DNA of 64,000 bases from Bradyrhizobium stylosanthis (GCF_001641335.1 NZ_LVEM01000006.1:124300-188299), one strand, 5' to 3'. Positions 8,957-17,480 are shown, counted from the first letter of the stretch. Numbers and translations are program-made. The notes: generated from the sequence alone by a model not told the origin.

Positions 8957-9664
8957 ATGACCACCACGAATGCCGCCACCGCGCCTACGCCCGTCTCCGG
9001 CACGACCGACATCCCGAAGTCCTCCTCGAGCTCGAACATGAGCTCGACCACGGGCTCGACGCTCGCCGGCAACTTCCAGACCTTCCTGACCCTGCTGACG
9101 ACGCAGCTGCAGAACCAGAACCCGCTCGATCCGCTCGACACCAACCAGTTCACCCAGCAGCTGGTGCAGTTCGCCGGCGTCGAGCAGCAGCTCAAGACCA
9201 ACGATTCGCTGGCCCAGCTCGTCACCCTGCAGCAGACCACGCAGGCGACCCAGGCGCTGGGCTTCGTCGGCAAGACCGCCCTGGTCGACGGCTCGACCGC
9301 GACCATGACGAAATCGTCGGCGACCTGGCATCTCAACGTGCCCAGCGATTCCACGGTCGACATCACCGTTGCCAATGCCAGCGGCCAGACCGTGTTCACC
9401 GGCAAGTACACGGCCGCCGCCGGCTCCGACATTCCCTTCACCTGGAACGGCATGGGCAATGACGGCACGCAGTGGCCCGACGGCAAGTACACGATCTCGG
9501 CCACCGGCAAGGACGTCGCGGGGAACAATGTCGGCATCGCCGCACAGGTGCAGGGCGTGGTGTCCTCGGTCGACCTGACCCAGTCGCCGCCGCTGCTGAC
9601 GATCGACGGCGCCAGCTACACGCTGAGCCAGGTGAAGAGCATTATTGCGACGAGCAGCAATTGA
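8957..9664 (+). CDS. flgD: Flagellar hook-capping protein FlgD
   Basis: 235 aa. FlgD forms the cap on which hook subunits polymerise. The conserved N-terminal segment F-TFLTLLTTQLQNQNPLDP followed by TNQFTQQLVQFAGVEQQ is diagnostic. It is followed by the Ig-like/FlgD domain with FTWNGMGNDGTQWPDGKYT. A GAGGAG ribosome binding site overlaps the fliK stop, so the two genes are probably translated from one message. Confidence 0.93.
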   Translation: MTTTNAATAPTPVSGTTDIPKSSSSSNMSSTTGSTLAGNFQTFLTLLTTQLQNQNPLDPLDTNQFTQQLVQFAGVEQQLKTNDSLAQLVTLQQTTQATQALGFVGKTALVDGSTATMTKSSATWHLNVPSDSTVDITVANASGQTVFTGKYTAAAGSDIPFTWNGMGNDGTQWPDGKYTISATGKDVAGNNVGIAAQVQGVVSSVDLTQSPPLLTIDGASYTLSQVKSIIATSSN

Positions 9665-9688
9665 GGCTGAGGCGGGCCACACATTCGA

Positions 9689-9853
9689 TGTCGCCCCGGC
9701 GAAGGCCGGGACCCATAACCACAGGCAGAAGCTTGGCGAAGACTTTTGGTTAGGACGTTGTTCTTGGTACTGCTGCCCGCGTCTCATCGCTAGATCACGC
9801 GGTATGGGTCCCGGCCCCCGTGCGCAATTGCGCGCACTAGGCCGGGACGACAG
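9689..9853. repeat. Intergenic palindromic repeat, family B copy 1
   Basis: Long imperfect inverted repeat: GTCGCCCCGGCGAAGGCCGGGACCCATA on one side, GTATGGGTCCCGGCC...GGCCGGGACGACAG on the other. The right arm contains the 16-bp perfect palindrome GTGCGCAATTGCGCAC. A second copy lies at 15765-15932, on the other side of the flagellar operon. Confidence 0.8.
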
Positions 9854-10003
9854 TTGAGGGCTTTGCAGCATCGCGCGCTAGCCCCGGTTATTAGTAAAGT
9901 ATTTACCTTCTGCCCCGCCCGGCCCGCTGAAACCACGTCTTTAGCGCCCCGGGCCGGTCGCGTTCCCGCAAGTTTCAACGAGAATTGTATTGAAGCCTTA
10001 GGC

Positions 10004-10018
10004 TTAGCGGATTTTTAA
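10004..10018 (+). promoter_or_regulatory. Weak CtrA-like site upstream of sciP
   Basis: TTAG-N7-TTAA, one mismatch from the CtrA consensus TTAA-N7-TTAA, 58 bp upstream of the sciP start. In Caulobacter sciP is activated by CtrA. One near-match in an AT-richer stretch can arise by chance. Confidence 0.3.
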
Positions 10019-10075
10019 GCCGACGGGGTTACGGTTACGGCGTGAGTTCAGTGGTTGAGAGTTTGTGAGTACGCC

Positions 10076-10351
10076 ATGACAGAACCCCATCGCCCGAGGG
10101 TAAAATACGTCATCGGGCCGGACGGCAGTCCGCTGACGATCGCAGATCTGCCCGCGCCCGGCACCAAACGCTGGGTCATCCGCCGCAAGGCCGAGGTCGT
10201 CGCCGCTGTGCGTGGCGGACTTCTCTCCCTCGAGGAGGCCTGCAGCCGTTATACCCTGACGGTCGACGAATTCCTCTCCTGGCAGTTTTCCATCGACCAG
10301 CACGGTCTGGCGGGTCTTCGCACCACCCGCATCCAGCAATATCGCCAGTAG
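10076..10351 (+). CDS. sciP: SciP-like CtrA inhibitory protein (DUF1153)
   Basis: 91 aa, normal size. The whole protein is the DUF1153 helix-turn-helix fold: RVKYVIGPDGSPLTIADLP near the N-terminus, then WVIRRKAEVVAAVRGGLL and LEEACSRYTLTVDEFLSWQ. In Caulobacter SciP binds CtrA at promoters and blocks recruitment of RNA polymerase, giving cell-cycle timing to flagellar genes. The start at 10076 is chosen because the family begins MT-P---PRVKY; the upstream seven codons do not fit. It is followed by a strong terminator and then by a promoter with CtrA boxes for fliF, so regulator and target are adjacent. Confidence 0.88.
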   Translation: MTEPHRPRVKYVIGPDGSPLTIADLPAPGTKRWVIRRKAEVVAAVRGGLLSLEEACSRYTLTVDEFLSWQFSIDQHGLAGLRTTRIQQYRQ

Positions 10352-10380
10352 GCGATCCGGAAATCTGCGGCTTTTGACGA

Positions 10381-10413
10381 AAATCGGCCTCGCCCTGCGA
10401 GGCCGATTTTTTT
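10381..10413 (+). terminator. Rho-independent terminator after sciP
   Basis: A perfect 13-bp stem (AAATCGGCCTCGC / GCGAGGCCGATTT) with a 3-nt loop, ending in an unbroken T-run (TTTTTTT counting the stem thymines). It separates sciP from fliF. Confidence 0.9.
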
Positions 10414-10438
10414 CATGACGCTACTTTTGTCCGACCTC

Positions 10439-10456
10439 TTAACCTTCGTTAACCAT
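10439..10456 (+). promoter_or_regulatory. CtrA binding site upstream of fliF
   Basis: TTAACCTTCGTTAACCAT contains the 8-mer CtrA motif TTAACCAT exactly, with a second TTAACC half six bases before it. It lies about 75 bp upstream of the fliF start, in the usual activator zone. CtrA control of fliF operons is established in Caulobacter. Confidence 0.65.
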
Positions 10457-10529
10457 ATCGAAACCATCACCTAGGCAATAATTGCCCAGTCGACCGCTCG
10501 GTTGCGGGTCGAAGCTTCGGGGCGGTTGC

Positions 10530-12140
10530 TTGCAAGGTCTTGCGGACTTCTTAAAAAGTATCGGTGCCGCCCGGTTCGGGGCGATGATCGCGGTCACCGC
10601 CGCGCTCATCGGCTTTTTCGCGTTCGTCATCATGCGGGTCACCACGCCGCAGATGACAACGCTGTTCACGGACCTCAGCGTCGAAGATTCCTCCAGTATT
10701 ATCAAGGACCTGGAACGCCAGGGCATCCAGTTCGAGATCCGCAATGAGGGCTCGATCATCATGGTGCCCAAGGACAAGGTCACGCGCCTGCGGATGAAGC
10801 TCGCCGAGGGCGGCATGCCCAAGGGCGGCGGGGTCGGCTACGAGGTGTTCGACAAGTCGGACGCGCTCGGCACCACCTCCTTTGTCCAGAACATCAATCA
10901 TCTGCGCGCGCTGGAGGGCGAGCTTGCCCGCACCATCCGCGCCATCGACCGCATCCAGGCCGCCCGCGTCCATCTGGTGCTGCCCGAGCGCCCGCTGTTC
11001 GCCCGCGAGGCACCGGAGCCGTCAGCCTCGATCGTGGTGCGGGTGCGCGGTTCGCTCGAAGCCCAGCAGATCCGCGCCATCCGCCACCTCGTCGCCTCCG
11101 CCGTCAACGGGCTGAAGCCGCAGCGCGTCTCGATCGTGGACGAGGCCGGCCAGCTGCTCGCCGACGGCGCCCAGACCGATCCCGAGCAGGCGCTCGGCGA
11201 CGAGCGCCGCACCGCCTTCGAGAAGCGGCTGCGCAAGCAGGTCGAGGACATCGTGTCCTCCGTGGTCGGCTCCGGCCGGGCCCGCGTCCAGCTCTCCGCC
11301 GATTTCGACTTCAACAAGGTCACCCAGACCTCGGACAAGTTCGACCCCGAAGGCCGCGTGCTGCGCTCGAGCCAGACCCGCGAAGAAAGCAGCATGACCG
11401 CCGACAACAACGGCCAGGTCACCGTCAACAACGAGCTGCCCGGCAACCAGCAGAACAACGGCGTCGCGGCCAAGGACCAGAGCAAGAAGACCGAGGAGAC
11501 CAACAATTACGAGATCTCCCGCACCACCAAGACCGAGGTGACCGAGGCCGGTCGCGTCAACCGCATCTCGGTCGCGGTGCTGGTCGACGGCATCTATACC
11601 AAGAACGACAAGGGCGAGCTGGCCTACACCGACCGCACCAAGGAGCAGCTCGACCGCATCGCCACCCTGGTTCGCTCGGCGATCGGCTTCGACCAGAAGC
11701 GCGGCGACCAGGTCGAGGTCGTGAACCTGCGCTTCGCCGACGCCCCCTCCACCGCCCCGATCGGCGAACCCGGCGGCTTCCTCGGCATGCTGCAGTTCAC
11801 CAAGGACGACCTGATGTACTTCGTCGAGCTCGGCGTGATGATGCTGCTCGGCCTCGTCGTGCTGTTCATGGTGATCCGCCCGCTGGTCAAGCGCATCCTC
11901 GCCTCCGACGAAGTCGCCGCCGCCATCAGCGGCGTCCTCTCCGGTCCGGCGGCGTCCGAAGAAGCAGCTCCCGCCGGCCAGCCCCTCCTGCCGGGCGGGG
12001 CCGCGAGCGCGATCGACGTCGCCACCATCCAGGGCCAGGTCCACGCCCAGTCCGTTCATCGCGTCGGCGAGCTCGCCGAGCGCAACCCCAACGAAACCGT
12101 CGCCATCATCCGCCAGTGGCTCACCGAGCCAACCAAGTAA
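10530..12140 (+). CDS. fliF: Flagellar MS-ring protein FliF
   Basis: 536 aa from a TTG start at 10530 (reading LQGLADFLKSIG), chosen because GGGGCGG lies just upstream and the family starts close to this point. A further TTG at 10482 is possible. FliF forms the inner-membrane MS ring that nucleates the basal body and houses the export gate. Two membrane segments flank a periplasmic region: the first at about residues 15-38, the second at about 430-455. The YscJ/FliF ring-building motifs are seen (PKGGGVGYEVFDK, ALEGELARTI, ARVHLVLPE). The C-terminal tail (ELAERNPNETVAIIRQWL) is the FliG-binding helix. fliG starts 29 bp later. Confidence 0.92.
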   Translation: MQGLADFLKSIGAARFGAMIAVTAALIGFFAFVIMRVTTPQMTTLFTDLSVEDSSSIIKDLERQGIQFEIRNEGSIIMVPKDKVTRLRMKLAEGGMPKGGGVGYEVFDKSDALGTTSFVQNINHLRALEGELARTIRAIDRIQAARVHLVLPERPLFAREAPEPSASIVVRVRGSLEAQQIRAIRHLVASAVNGLKPQRVSIVDEAGQLLADGAQTDPEQALGDERRTAFEKRLRKQVEDIVSSVVGSGRARVQLSADFDFNKVTQTSDKFDPEGRVLRSSQTREESSMTADNNGQVTVNNELPGNQQNNGVAAKDQSKKTEETNNYEISRTTKTEVTEAGRVNRISVAVLVDGIYTKNDKGELAYTDRTKEQLDRIATLVRSAIGFDQKRGDQVEVVNLRFADAPSTAPIGEPGGFLGMLQFTKDDLMYFVELGVMMLLGLVVLFMVIRPLVKRILASDEVAAAISGVLSGPAASEEAAPAGQPLLPGGAASAIDVATIQGQVHAQSVHRVGELAERNPNETVAIIRQWLTEPTK

Positions 12141-12169
12141 CCGCCAAGTGAATCAAGAAGTGATCTGAC

Positions 12170-13258
12170 ATGGCCGCCTCCTTGCAAAACGCCAACTCGA
12201 ACGACATCACCAGCGTGATCTCCACGCTCGGCCAGCGCGCCGGCAGCCGCACGGGCAAGGCCGAAACGGTGGCGGGGCCGAAACGCGCCGCGATCCTGAT
12301 GCTGGCGCTCGGCGAGCAATATGGCGGCAAGATCTGGGGCCTGCTCGACGACGACGAGGTGCGCCAGCTCTCGCTGGAGATGTCGACGCTCGGCACCGTC
12401 GAGGTCGACACGGTGGAAGACATGCTGCTCGAATTCGTCTCGCGGATGTCCGCCTCCGGCGCGCTGATGGGCAATTTCGACGCCACCGAGCGGCTGCTGC
12501 AGCAGTATCTGGCGCCCGAACGCGTCAACGGCATCATGGACGAGATCCGCGGTCCCGCGGGGCGCAACATGTGGGAGAAGCTCTCCAACGTGCAGGAAGA
12601 AGTCCTCGCCAACTATCTCAAGAACGAATATCCGCAGACCATCGCGGTCGTGCTGTCGAAGCTGAAGCCGGAACACGCCGCCCGCGTGCTCGGCATCTTC
12701 CCGGAAGAGCTCGCGCTCGACGTCGTCAACCGCATGCTGAAGATGGAGGCGGTGCAGAAGGAGGTGATCGAGAGCGTGGAGAAGACGCTGCGCACCGAGT
12801 TCATGTCCAATTTGTCGCAGACCCGCCGCCGCGACGCCCACGAGGTCATGGCGGAAATCTTCAACAATTTCGACCGCCAGACCGAAACCCGCTTCATCAC
12901 CTCGCTCGAAGAAGAGAACCGCGAATCGGCGGAGCGCATCAAGGCGCTGATGTTCACCTTCGACGACCTCGTGAAGCTGGATTCCGGCTCGGCACAGACC
13001 CTGATGCGCAACGTCGACAAGGACAAGCTCGGCGTCGCACTCAAGAGCGCCAACGAGGACGTCCGCAACTTCTTCTTCGGCAACATGTCCTCGCGCGCGG
13101 CCAAGATGCTGCAGGACGACATGGCCGCGATGGGCCCGGTCCGCCTGCGCGACGTCGACGAGGCCCAGGCGCTGCTGGTCAACCTCGCCAAGGACCTCGC
13201 CGCCAAGGGCGAGATCATGCTGACCAAGAACCGCGCCGACGACGAGCTGGTGTACTGA
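12170..13258 (+). CDS. fliG: Flagellar motor switch protein FliG
   Basis: 362 aa. FliG sits on FliF at the cytoplasmic face and transmits torque from MotA. All three domains are visible: N-terminal FliF-binding domain (GPKRAAILMLALGE), middle domain with the EHPQ-like segment (NEYPQTIAVVLSKLKPEHAA), and the C-terminal torque helix with charged residues (MFTFDDLVKL, then DNDKDKL-like LMRNVDKDKLGVALK). The stop overlaps the fliH start, which suggests translational coupling. Confidence 0.94.
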   Translation: MAASLQNANSNDITSVISTLGQRAGSRTGKAETVAGPKRAAILMLALGEQYGGKIWGLLDDDEVRQLSLEMSTLGTVEVDTVEDMLLEFVSRMSASGALMGNFDATERLLQQYLAPERVNGIMDEIRGPAGRNMWEKLSNVQEEVLANYLKNEYPQTIAVVLSKLKPEHAARVLGIFPEELALDVVNRMLKMEAVQKEVIESVEKTLRTEFMSNLSQTRRRDAHEVMAEIFNNFDRQTETRFITSLEEENRESAERIKALMFTFDDLVKLDSGSAQTLMRNVDKDKLGVALKSANEDVRNFFFGNMSSRAAKMLQDDMAAMGPVRLRDVDEAQALLVNLAKDLAAKGEIMLTKNRADDELVY

Positions 13259-13881
13259 TGGCCGCTCCGGCAAAATTCCTGTTCGATACCGACTTCGCGG
13301 CGCCCGAGCGGTCGCCGCGCGAGAAGGCCGCGACCGCGGCCGAGATCGCCCAGAAAGTCGCGGAAGCGGAGGCGCGCGCCTACCAGGACGGATTTGCCGC
13401 CGGCCAGCGCGAGGCCAAGGCCGAGAGCGACCGCCGCGTCGCGCTCGCCATGGAGGAGATCAACATCGGAATCCGCGGCGTTGCCTCCGGCATCGGCAAC
13501 ATCGAGACCAGGATGGAGACCGAAGCGGTCGAGGTCGCGGTCGCCGTGGCGCGCAAGCTGTGCGCCGACCTCGTCGACGCCGAGCCGCTCGGCGAGATCG
13601 TCGCGCTGGTCAAGGATTGCTTCTCGCATCTGGTCGCGACGCCGCATCTCGTCGTCCGCATCAACGATGCGCTCTATGACGCCGCGCGCGAGAAGATCGA
13701 GCGGCTGGCGAAGCAGAGCGGCTTCGAAGGCCGGCTGGTGATCCTGGCCGAGCCTGAAATCGCCATCGGCGACTGCCGGATCGAATGGGCGGACGGCGGT
13801 GTCGTGCTGGAACGCAGTGCCATCGCAGCCAAGATCGACGACATGGTCGGACGCTATATCGCGTCCCGCAGGGGGAGCTAA
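13258..13881 (+). CDS. fliH: Flagellar export regulator FliH-like
   Basis: 207 aa, starting at the ATG that overlaps the fliG stop (TGATG). An Ala/Glu/Arg-rich helical N-terminal half (about 20-85) is followed by a globular domain with VAVAVARKLCADLVDAEPLGEI and RLVILAEPEIAIGDCRIEWADGGV, as in FliH/SctL stator proteins. FliH holds the export ATPase FliI near the gate and inhibits it. fliI itself is not in this window. Alphaproteobacterial FliH is poorly conserved, so position between fliG and fliN is a major part of the call. Confidence 0.78.
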   Translation: MAAPAKFLFDTDFAAPERSPREKAATAAEIAQKVAEAEARAYQDGFAAGQREAKAESDRRVALAMEEINIGIRGVASGIGNIETRMETEAVEVAVAVARKLCADLVDAEPLGEIVALVKDCFSHLVATPHLVVRINDALYDAAREKIERLAKQSGFEGRLVILAEPEIAIGDCRIEWADGGVVLERSAIAAKIDDMVGRYIASRRGS

Positions 13882-13884
13882 ATC

Positions 13885-14235
13885 ATGAGCGACACCGACG
13901 GACAGGTCCCGCTGCCCGATCTCAACGGCCCGATGCCGCCTGCCAGCACCGATGTCGGCTACAACGAGGACGAATACGCGACGCGTGCCGCCGCCGACCT
14001 CGAAGCCGTGTTCGACGTGCCTGTGCAGGTCTCGGCCGTGCTCGGCCGCTCCAAGATGGACGTCAGCGAGCTCTTGAAGCTCGGGCCCGGCACCGTGCTC
14101 GAGCTCGACCGCCGCGTCGGCGAGGCCATCGACATCTACGTCAACAACAAGCTGGTCGCCCGCGGCGAAGTCGTCCTGGTCGAGGACAAGCTCGGCGTGA
14201 CCATGACCGAAATCATCAAGACCGAACGCACCTAA
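13885..14235 (+). CDS. fliN: Flagellar motor switch protein FliN
   Basis: 116 aa. The SpoA/FliN domain fills the C-terminal 75 residues: VFDVPVQVSAVLGRSKMDVSELL, LGPGTVLELDR, and GEAIDIYVNNKLVARGEVVLVEDK. FliN builds the lower C ring, binds CheY-P and docks FliH. A GGGGAG ribosome binding site lies in the fliH stop region. Confidence 0.94.
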   Translation: MSDTDGQVPLPDLNGPMPPASTDVGYNEDEYATRAAADLEAVFDVPVQVSAVLGRSKMDVSELLKLGPGTVLELDRRVGEAIDIYVNNKLVARGEVVLVEDKLGVTMTEIIKTERT

Positions 14236-14285
14236 TACGCAGGGAATGACGCGCGGCAGCGCGACCAGACGGACAGGAGACTGAC

Positions 14286-15671
14286 ATGCGGCTTCTCATC
14301 GTTGGCACATTGAAGGGCCAGCTCACCACCGCCACCAAGATCGCGATGGAGAACGGCGCCACCGTGACCCATGCCGAGGATCACGAGCAGGCGATGCGGG
14401 TGCTGCGCGGCGGCAAGGGTGCCGACCTGCTGCTGGTCGACGTCGCCCTCGACATCCGCGACCTCGTGATGCGGCTCGAGGCCGAGCACATCCACGCTCC
14501 GATCGTCGCCTGCGGCATCACCAACGACGCCCGCGCCGCGGTCGCCGCGATCCACGCCGGCGCCAAGGAATACATCCCGCTGCCGCCGGAGCCGGAGCTG
14601 ATCGCCGCGGTGCTGGCCGCCGTCGCCAACGATTCCCGCGAGCTGGTCTACCGCGACGACGCCATGGCGCGCGTGATCAAGCTGGCGCAGCAGATCGCCG
14701 GCTCCGATGCATCGGTGATGATCACCGGCGAGTCCGGGACGGGCAAGGAGGTGCTGGCCCGCTACGTCCACACCCGCTCGGCCCGCGCCAAGCGCCCGTT
14801 CATCTCGATCAACTGCGCCGCGATCCCCGAGCATCTCCTGGAGTCCGAGCTGTTCGGCCACGAGAAAGGCGCCTTCACCGGCGCGGTCGCCCGCCGTATC
14901 GGCAAGTTCGAGGAAGCGACCGGCGGCACCCTGCTGCTCGACGAAATCTCGGAGATGGATGTCCGCCTGCAGTCCAAGCTCCTGCGCGCCATCCAGGAGC
15001 GCGTGATCGACCGCGTCGGCGGCACCAAGCCGGTCGCGGTGGACATCCGCATCATCGCGACCTCGAACCGCAATCTGGCGGAAGCGGTGCGCGAAGGCAC
15101 GTTCCGCGAGGACCTGCTGTTCCGCCTCAACGTCGTGAACCTGAAGATCCCGCCGCTGCGCGAGCGCCCGGCCGACATCCTCGAGCTCGCCCAGCACTTC
15201 GTGAAGAAATATGCCGAGGCCAACGGCGTGCCGATGCGCCCGATCTCGGCGGAGGCCCGCCGCGTGCTCTCCACCAACCGCTGGCAGGGCAACGTCCGCG
15301 AGCTCGAGAACACCATGCACCGCGCCGTGCTGATGGCGCAGGGCGACGAGATCGGTCCCGACGCGATCATCACCCCGGACGGCGACCGGCTCGACCTCGC
15401 CAAGACCGCTCCGGCGGTTGCGCATGCGACCATGGCCGCCGAGCAGGTGACGCGCGCACTGGTCGGCCGCACCGTCGCCGACGTCGAGCGCGACCTGATC
15501 CTGGAGACGCTGAAGCACTGCCTCGGCAACCGCACCCATGCCGCCAACATCCTCGGCATCTCCATCCGCACGCTGCGCAACAAGCTCAACGAATATGCCG
15601 ACGGCGGCATCCCGATCACGCCGGCGGGCACGCCGGGTGAATATCCGCGGATGCCGATGGTGGGAGCGTAA
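14286..15671 (+). CDS. flbD: Sigma-54-dependent flagellar regulator FlbD
   Basis: 461 aa. N-terminal response-regulator-like domain (1-118), AAA+ sigma-54 activation domain (about 122-360) and a Fis-type HTH near 420-445 (NRTHAANILGISIRTLRNKL). The Walker A is GESGTGKE (148-155) and the sigma-54 contact loop GAFTGA is intact (195-200). The receiver lacks the usual acidic pair after its first strand (RLLIVGTLKGQ), as in Caulobacter FlbD, so normal phosphoryl control is doubtful. FlbD activates late (class III) flagellar genes and represses fliF. It is the last gene of the fliF operon, with a good AGGAG site and a terminator after it. Confidence 0.88.
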   Translation: MRLLIVGTLKGQLTTATKIAMENGATVTHAEDHEQAMRVLRGGKGADLLLVDVALDIRDLVMRLEAEHIHAPIVACGITNDARAAVAAIHAGAKEYIPLPPEPELIAAVLAAVANDSRELVYRDDAMARVIKLAQQIAGSDASVMITGESGTGKEVLARYVHTRSARAKRPFISINCAAIPEHLLESELFGHEKGAFTGAVARRIGKFEEATGGTLLLDEISEMDVRLQSKLLRAIQERVIDRVGGTKPVAVDIRIIATSNRNLAEAVREGTFREDLLFRLNVVNLKIPPLRERPADILELAQHFVKKYAEANGVPMRPISAEARRVLSTNRWQGNVRELENTMHRAVLMAQGDEIGPDAIITPDGDRLDLAKTAPAVAHATMAAEQVTRALVGRTVADVERDLILETLKHCLGNRTHAANILGISIRTLRNKLNEYADGGIPITPAGTPGEYPRMPMVGA

Positions 15672-15697
15672 GGGCTTCTGACAATTTTGAGACTACG

Positions 15698-15725
15698 AAT
15701 GCCCGGGCCAGTCCCGGGCATTTTT
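15698..15725 (+). terminator. Rho-independent terminator after flbD
   Basis: Stem AATGCCCGGG / CCCGGGCATT with a 5-nt loop, followed by TTTTTCTTTT. Ends the fliF-flbD operon. Confidence 0.88.
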
Positions 15726-15764
15726 CTTTTCGGGGCAAGACACACGTTGCCCACATGCTCTCGA

Positions 15765-15932
15765 TGTCGTCCCGGCCTAGTGCGCAATTGCGCACGGGGG
15801 CCGGGACCCATAACCCCAGGGAGCAGTTTGACGAAGATCAGCCGTTCGGTACTCAGACCGCCCATGCGCGAGACATCCCGCGGTATGGGTCCCGCCCCCC
15901 GTGCGCAATTGCGCAGGAGGCCGGGACGACAG
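15765..15932. repeat. Intergenic palindromic repeat, family B copy 2
   Basis: GTCGTCCCGGCC...GGCCGGGACCCATAACC and the mirrored GGTATGGGTCCC...GGCCGGGACGACAG arms. Both arms carry GTGCGCAATTGCGCA(C). In inverted orientation relative to the copy at 9689-9853. The rest of the 15672-16110 gap shows a partial family E word (CGTAGCCCGGATG, about 15950) and no gene. Confidence 0.8.
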
Positions 15933-16110
15933 CGGGGAGTTATTGGCATCGTAGCCCGGATGGCGCGGAACACATGGCCGCACCCCGCGCGTGAAGCAGT
16001 TCACAATCGACATGCCGCGACATCGCTAGAGTCCCGGGGCCGCTTGGCAGGATGCCGGCGAGGTGCCGCATCCGCATTTTGCGAACCTCCTTCAACCGAA
16101 AGGGCACGCC

Positions 16111-17361
16111 ATGAAATGCACTTCGTGGACGATTTCCCGCTTATCGCTGGTTGCAACCCTGATCACAGCCACAGCGCCGCTTGCACGCGCCGACGTGATC
16201 ATGGACTGGAACGCAAAGGCCGACGCGATCGCCGCCGAGAAACAGATTCTTCCGGCGCCGCACAGCCGCGCTTTGACCATGATGCACGTTGCGATGTTCG
16301 AGGCCGTCAACGCGATCGACCGCCGCTACGCGCCTTATAAGCTCACATTGTCCGCGGAACGTTCGACCTCGCGGGAAGCCGCGGCGGCGGTCGCGGCTCA
16401 CGACGTGCTGCTGTCGATCTATCCGGATATCAAGCCGGATCTGGATTCGACGCTGACGAACTCTCTGGCGCCGATCGCCGAGGGCGAGTCCAAGACCGCC
16501 GGCATCGCGCTCGGCAAAGACGCCGCGGTGCAGATCATCCAGCTTCGCGCCAACGACGGCAGCAACGCTCCGGAGTCTTACCGCCCCCTGACCACGGCGG
16601 GCGTCTATGTTCCAACCGCTGTTCCGCTGTTCCAGACCACGGGCGCGACAACGCCATGGGTGATGACGTCTGGATCGCAGTTCCGTCCCGGACCGCCGCC
16701 GGCGCTCGATTCAGAGGTCTGGACCAAGGACGTCAACGAAATCCGCGAGGTCGGCGGCCGCGGCAGCCCGACCCGGACGCCCGAGCAAACCACGATCGGC
16801 CGCTTCTGGTTCTTCGTCGGCGCCCGCACCTACAACCCCATCGTGAAGCAGGCCGCGATGGCCAAGGGAATGGACCTCGTCGACTGCGCCCGGCTTTACG
16901 CGTTGACATCGATGACCGGCAACGATGCCATCGTCGCCGTGTTCGAGGCCAAGTATCACTACAATTTCTGGCGCCCGATCACGGCCATACGCAACGCCGA
17001 TCTGACCTCGAATGCCGCGACGCCGCGCGATCCGTCCTGGCTGCCGCTCGGGGACACGCCGATGCATCCGGAATATCCCTGCGCGCACTGCATCACCTCG
17101 GCCGCGATTTCGACCGTGCTCCAGAGCGTCGTCGGAGATTTCGGCGAGTTCTCCCTGACCAGCCCGACGGCACCGGGGGTCACACGCAAATGGTCTCGGC
17201 TGCAGGACTACAGCGACGAAGTCGCCAATGCCCGCATCTACGCCGGCTTCCACTACCGGTTCTCGACCGAGGTCGGCAAGGACATGGGCCGGAAGATCGG
17301 TGCCCTGGTCGTCGCAACGCAGCTTCGCGGTGCCGAGGCGAAGGCCGAGCCGAGCCGGTAG
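16111..17361 (+). CDS. Secreted vanadium haloperoxidase/PAP2-superfamily protein
   Basis: 416 aa, with a signal peptide in the first ~27 residues (start at 16111 behind GAAAGGG). The all-helical C-terminal half shows the three parts of the haloperoxidase/acid phosphatase site: K-x6-RP in KYHYNFWRP, then a modified PSGH motif read as PCAHC, and RIYAGFHYRF with the third-motif histidine. Members use vanadate to oxidise halides, or act as phosphatases. The Ser-Gly of PSGH is Cys-Ala here, so the reaction is uncertain. It stands alone, between the flagellar block and an M20 peptidase. Confidence 0.75.
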   Translation: MKCTSWTISRLSLVATLITATAPLARADVIMDWNAKADAIAAEKQILPAPHSRALTMMHVAMFEAVNAIDRRYAPYKLTLSAERSTSREAAAAVAAHDVLLSIYPDIKPDLDSTLTNSLAPIAEGESKTAGIALGKDAAVQIIQLRANDGSNAPESYRPLTTAGVYVPTAVPLFQTTGATTPWVMTSGSQFRPGPPPALDSEVWTKDVNEIREVGGRGSPTRTPEQTTIGRFWFFVGARTYNPIVKQAAMAKGMDLVDCARLYALTSMTGNDAIVAVFEAKYHYNFWRPITAIRNADLTSNAATPRDPSWLPLGDTPMHPEYPCAHCITSAAISTVLQSVVGDFGEFSLTSPTAPGVTRKWSRLQDYSDEVANARIYAGFHYRFSTEVGKDMGRKIGALVVATQLRGAEAKAEPSR

Positions 17362-17382
17362 GGCTGCCTCCTTGAACGCCGT

Positions 17383-17480
17383 AACCCGCATGCCGAAGCG
17401 ACATGCGGGACGGTGCGGCGGCTTCCCCGGATATCGCTTCGCTCATCCGGGCTACGGAAGAGAACACATGGCCGCATCGC
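17383..17480. repeat. Intergenic repeat, family E
   Basis: CCGTAACCCGCATG...CATGCGGG and TTCCCCGGATATCGCTTCG...CATCCGGGCTACGG form nested inverted repeats. A related partial word with ACACATGGCCGCA occurs near 15950-15990. Confidence 0.6.

Larger units (their letters stand above)
9665..10075. other. Intergenic region between flgD and sciP
   Basis: Holds palindromic repeat family B (9689-9853), an AT-richer stretch at about 9890-10020 and a weak CtrA-like site. No gene seen. Confidence 0.6.

Noticed and set aside
7894..9537. 547-codon minus-strand frame over fliK and flgD
   Set aside because: Shadow of the low-complexity part of fliK; both flagellar genes are clear on the plus strand.
9820..9836. 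GTGCGCAATTGCGCAC palindrome as an origin or operator
   Set aside because: It is a fixed part of a dispersed intergenic repeat, found again twice near 15780 and 15900.
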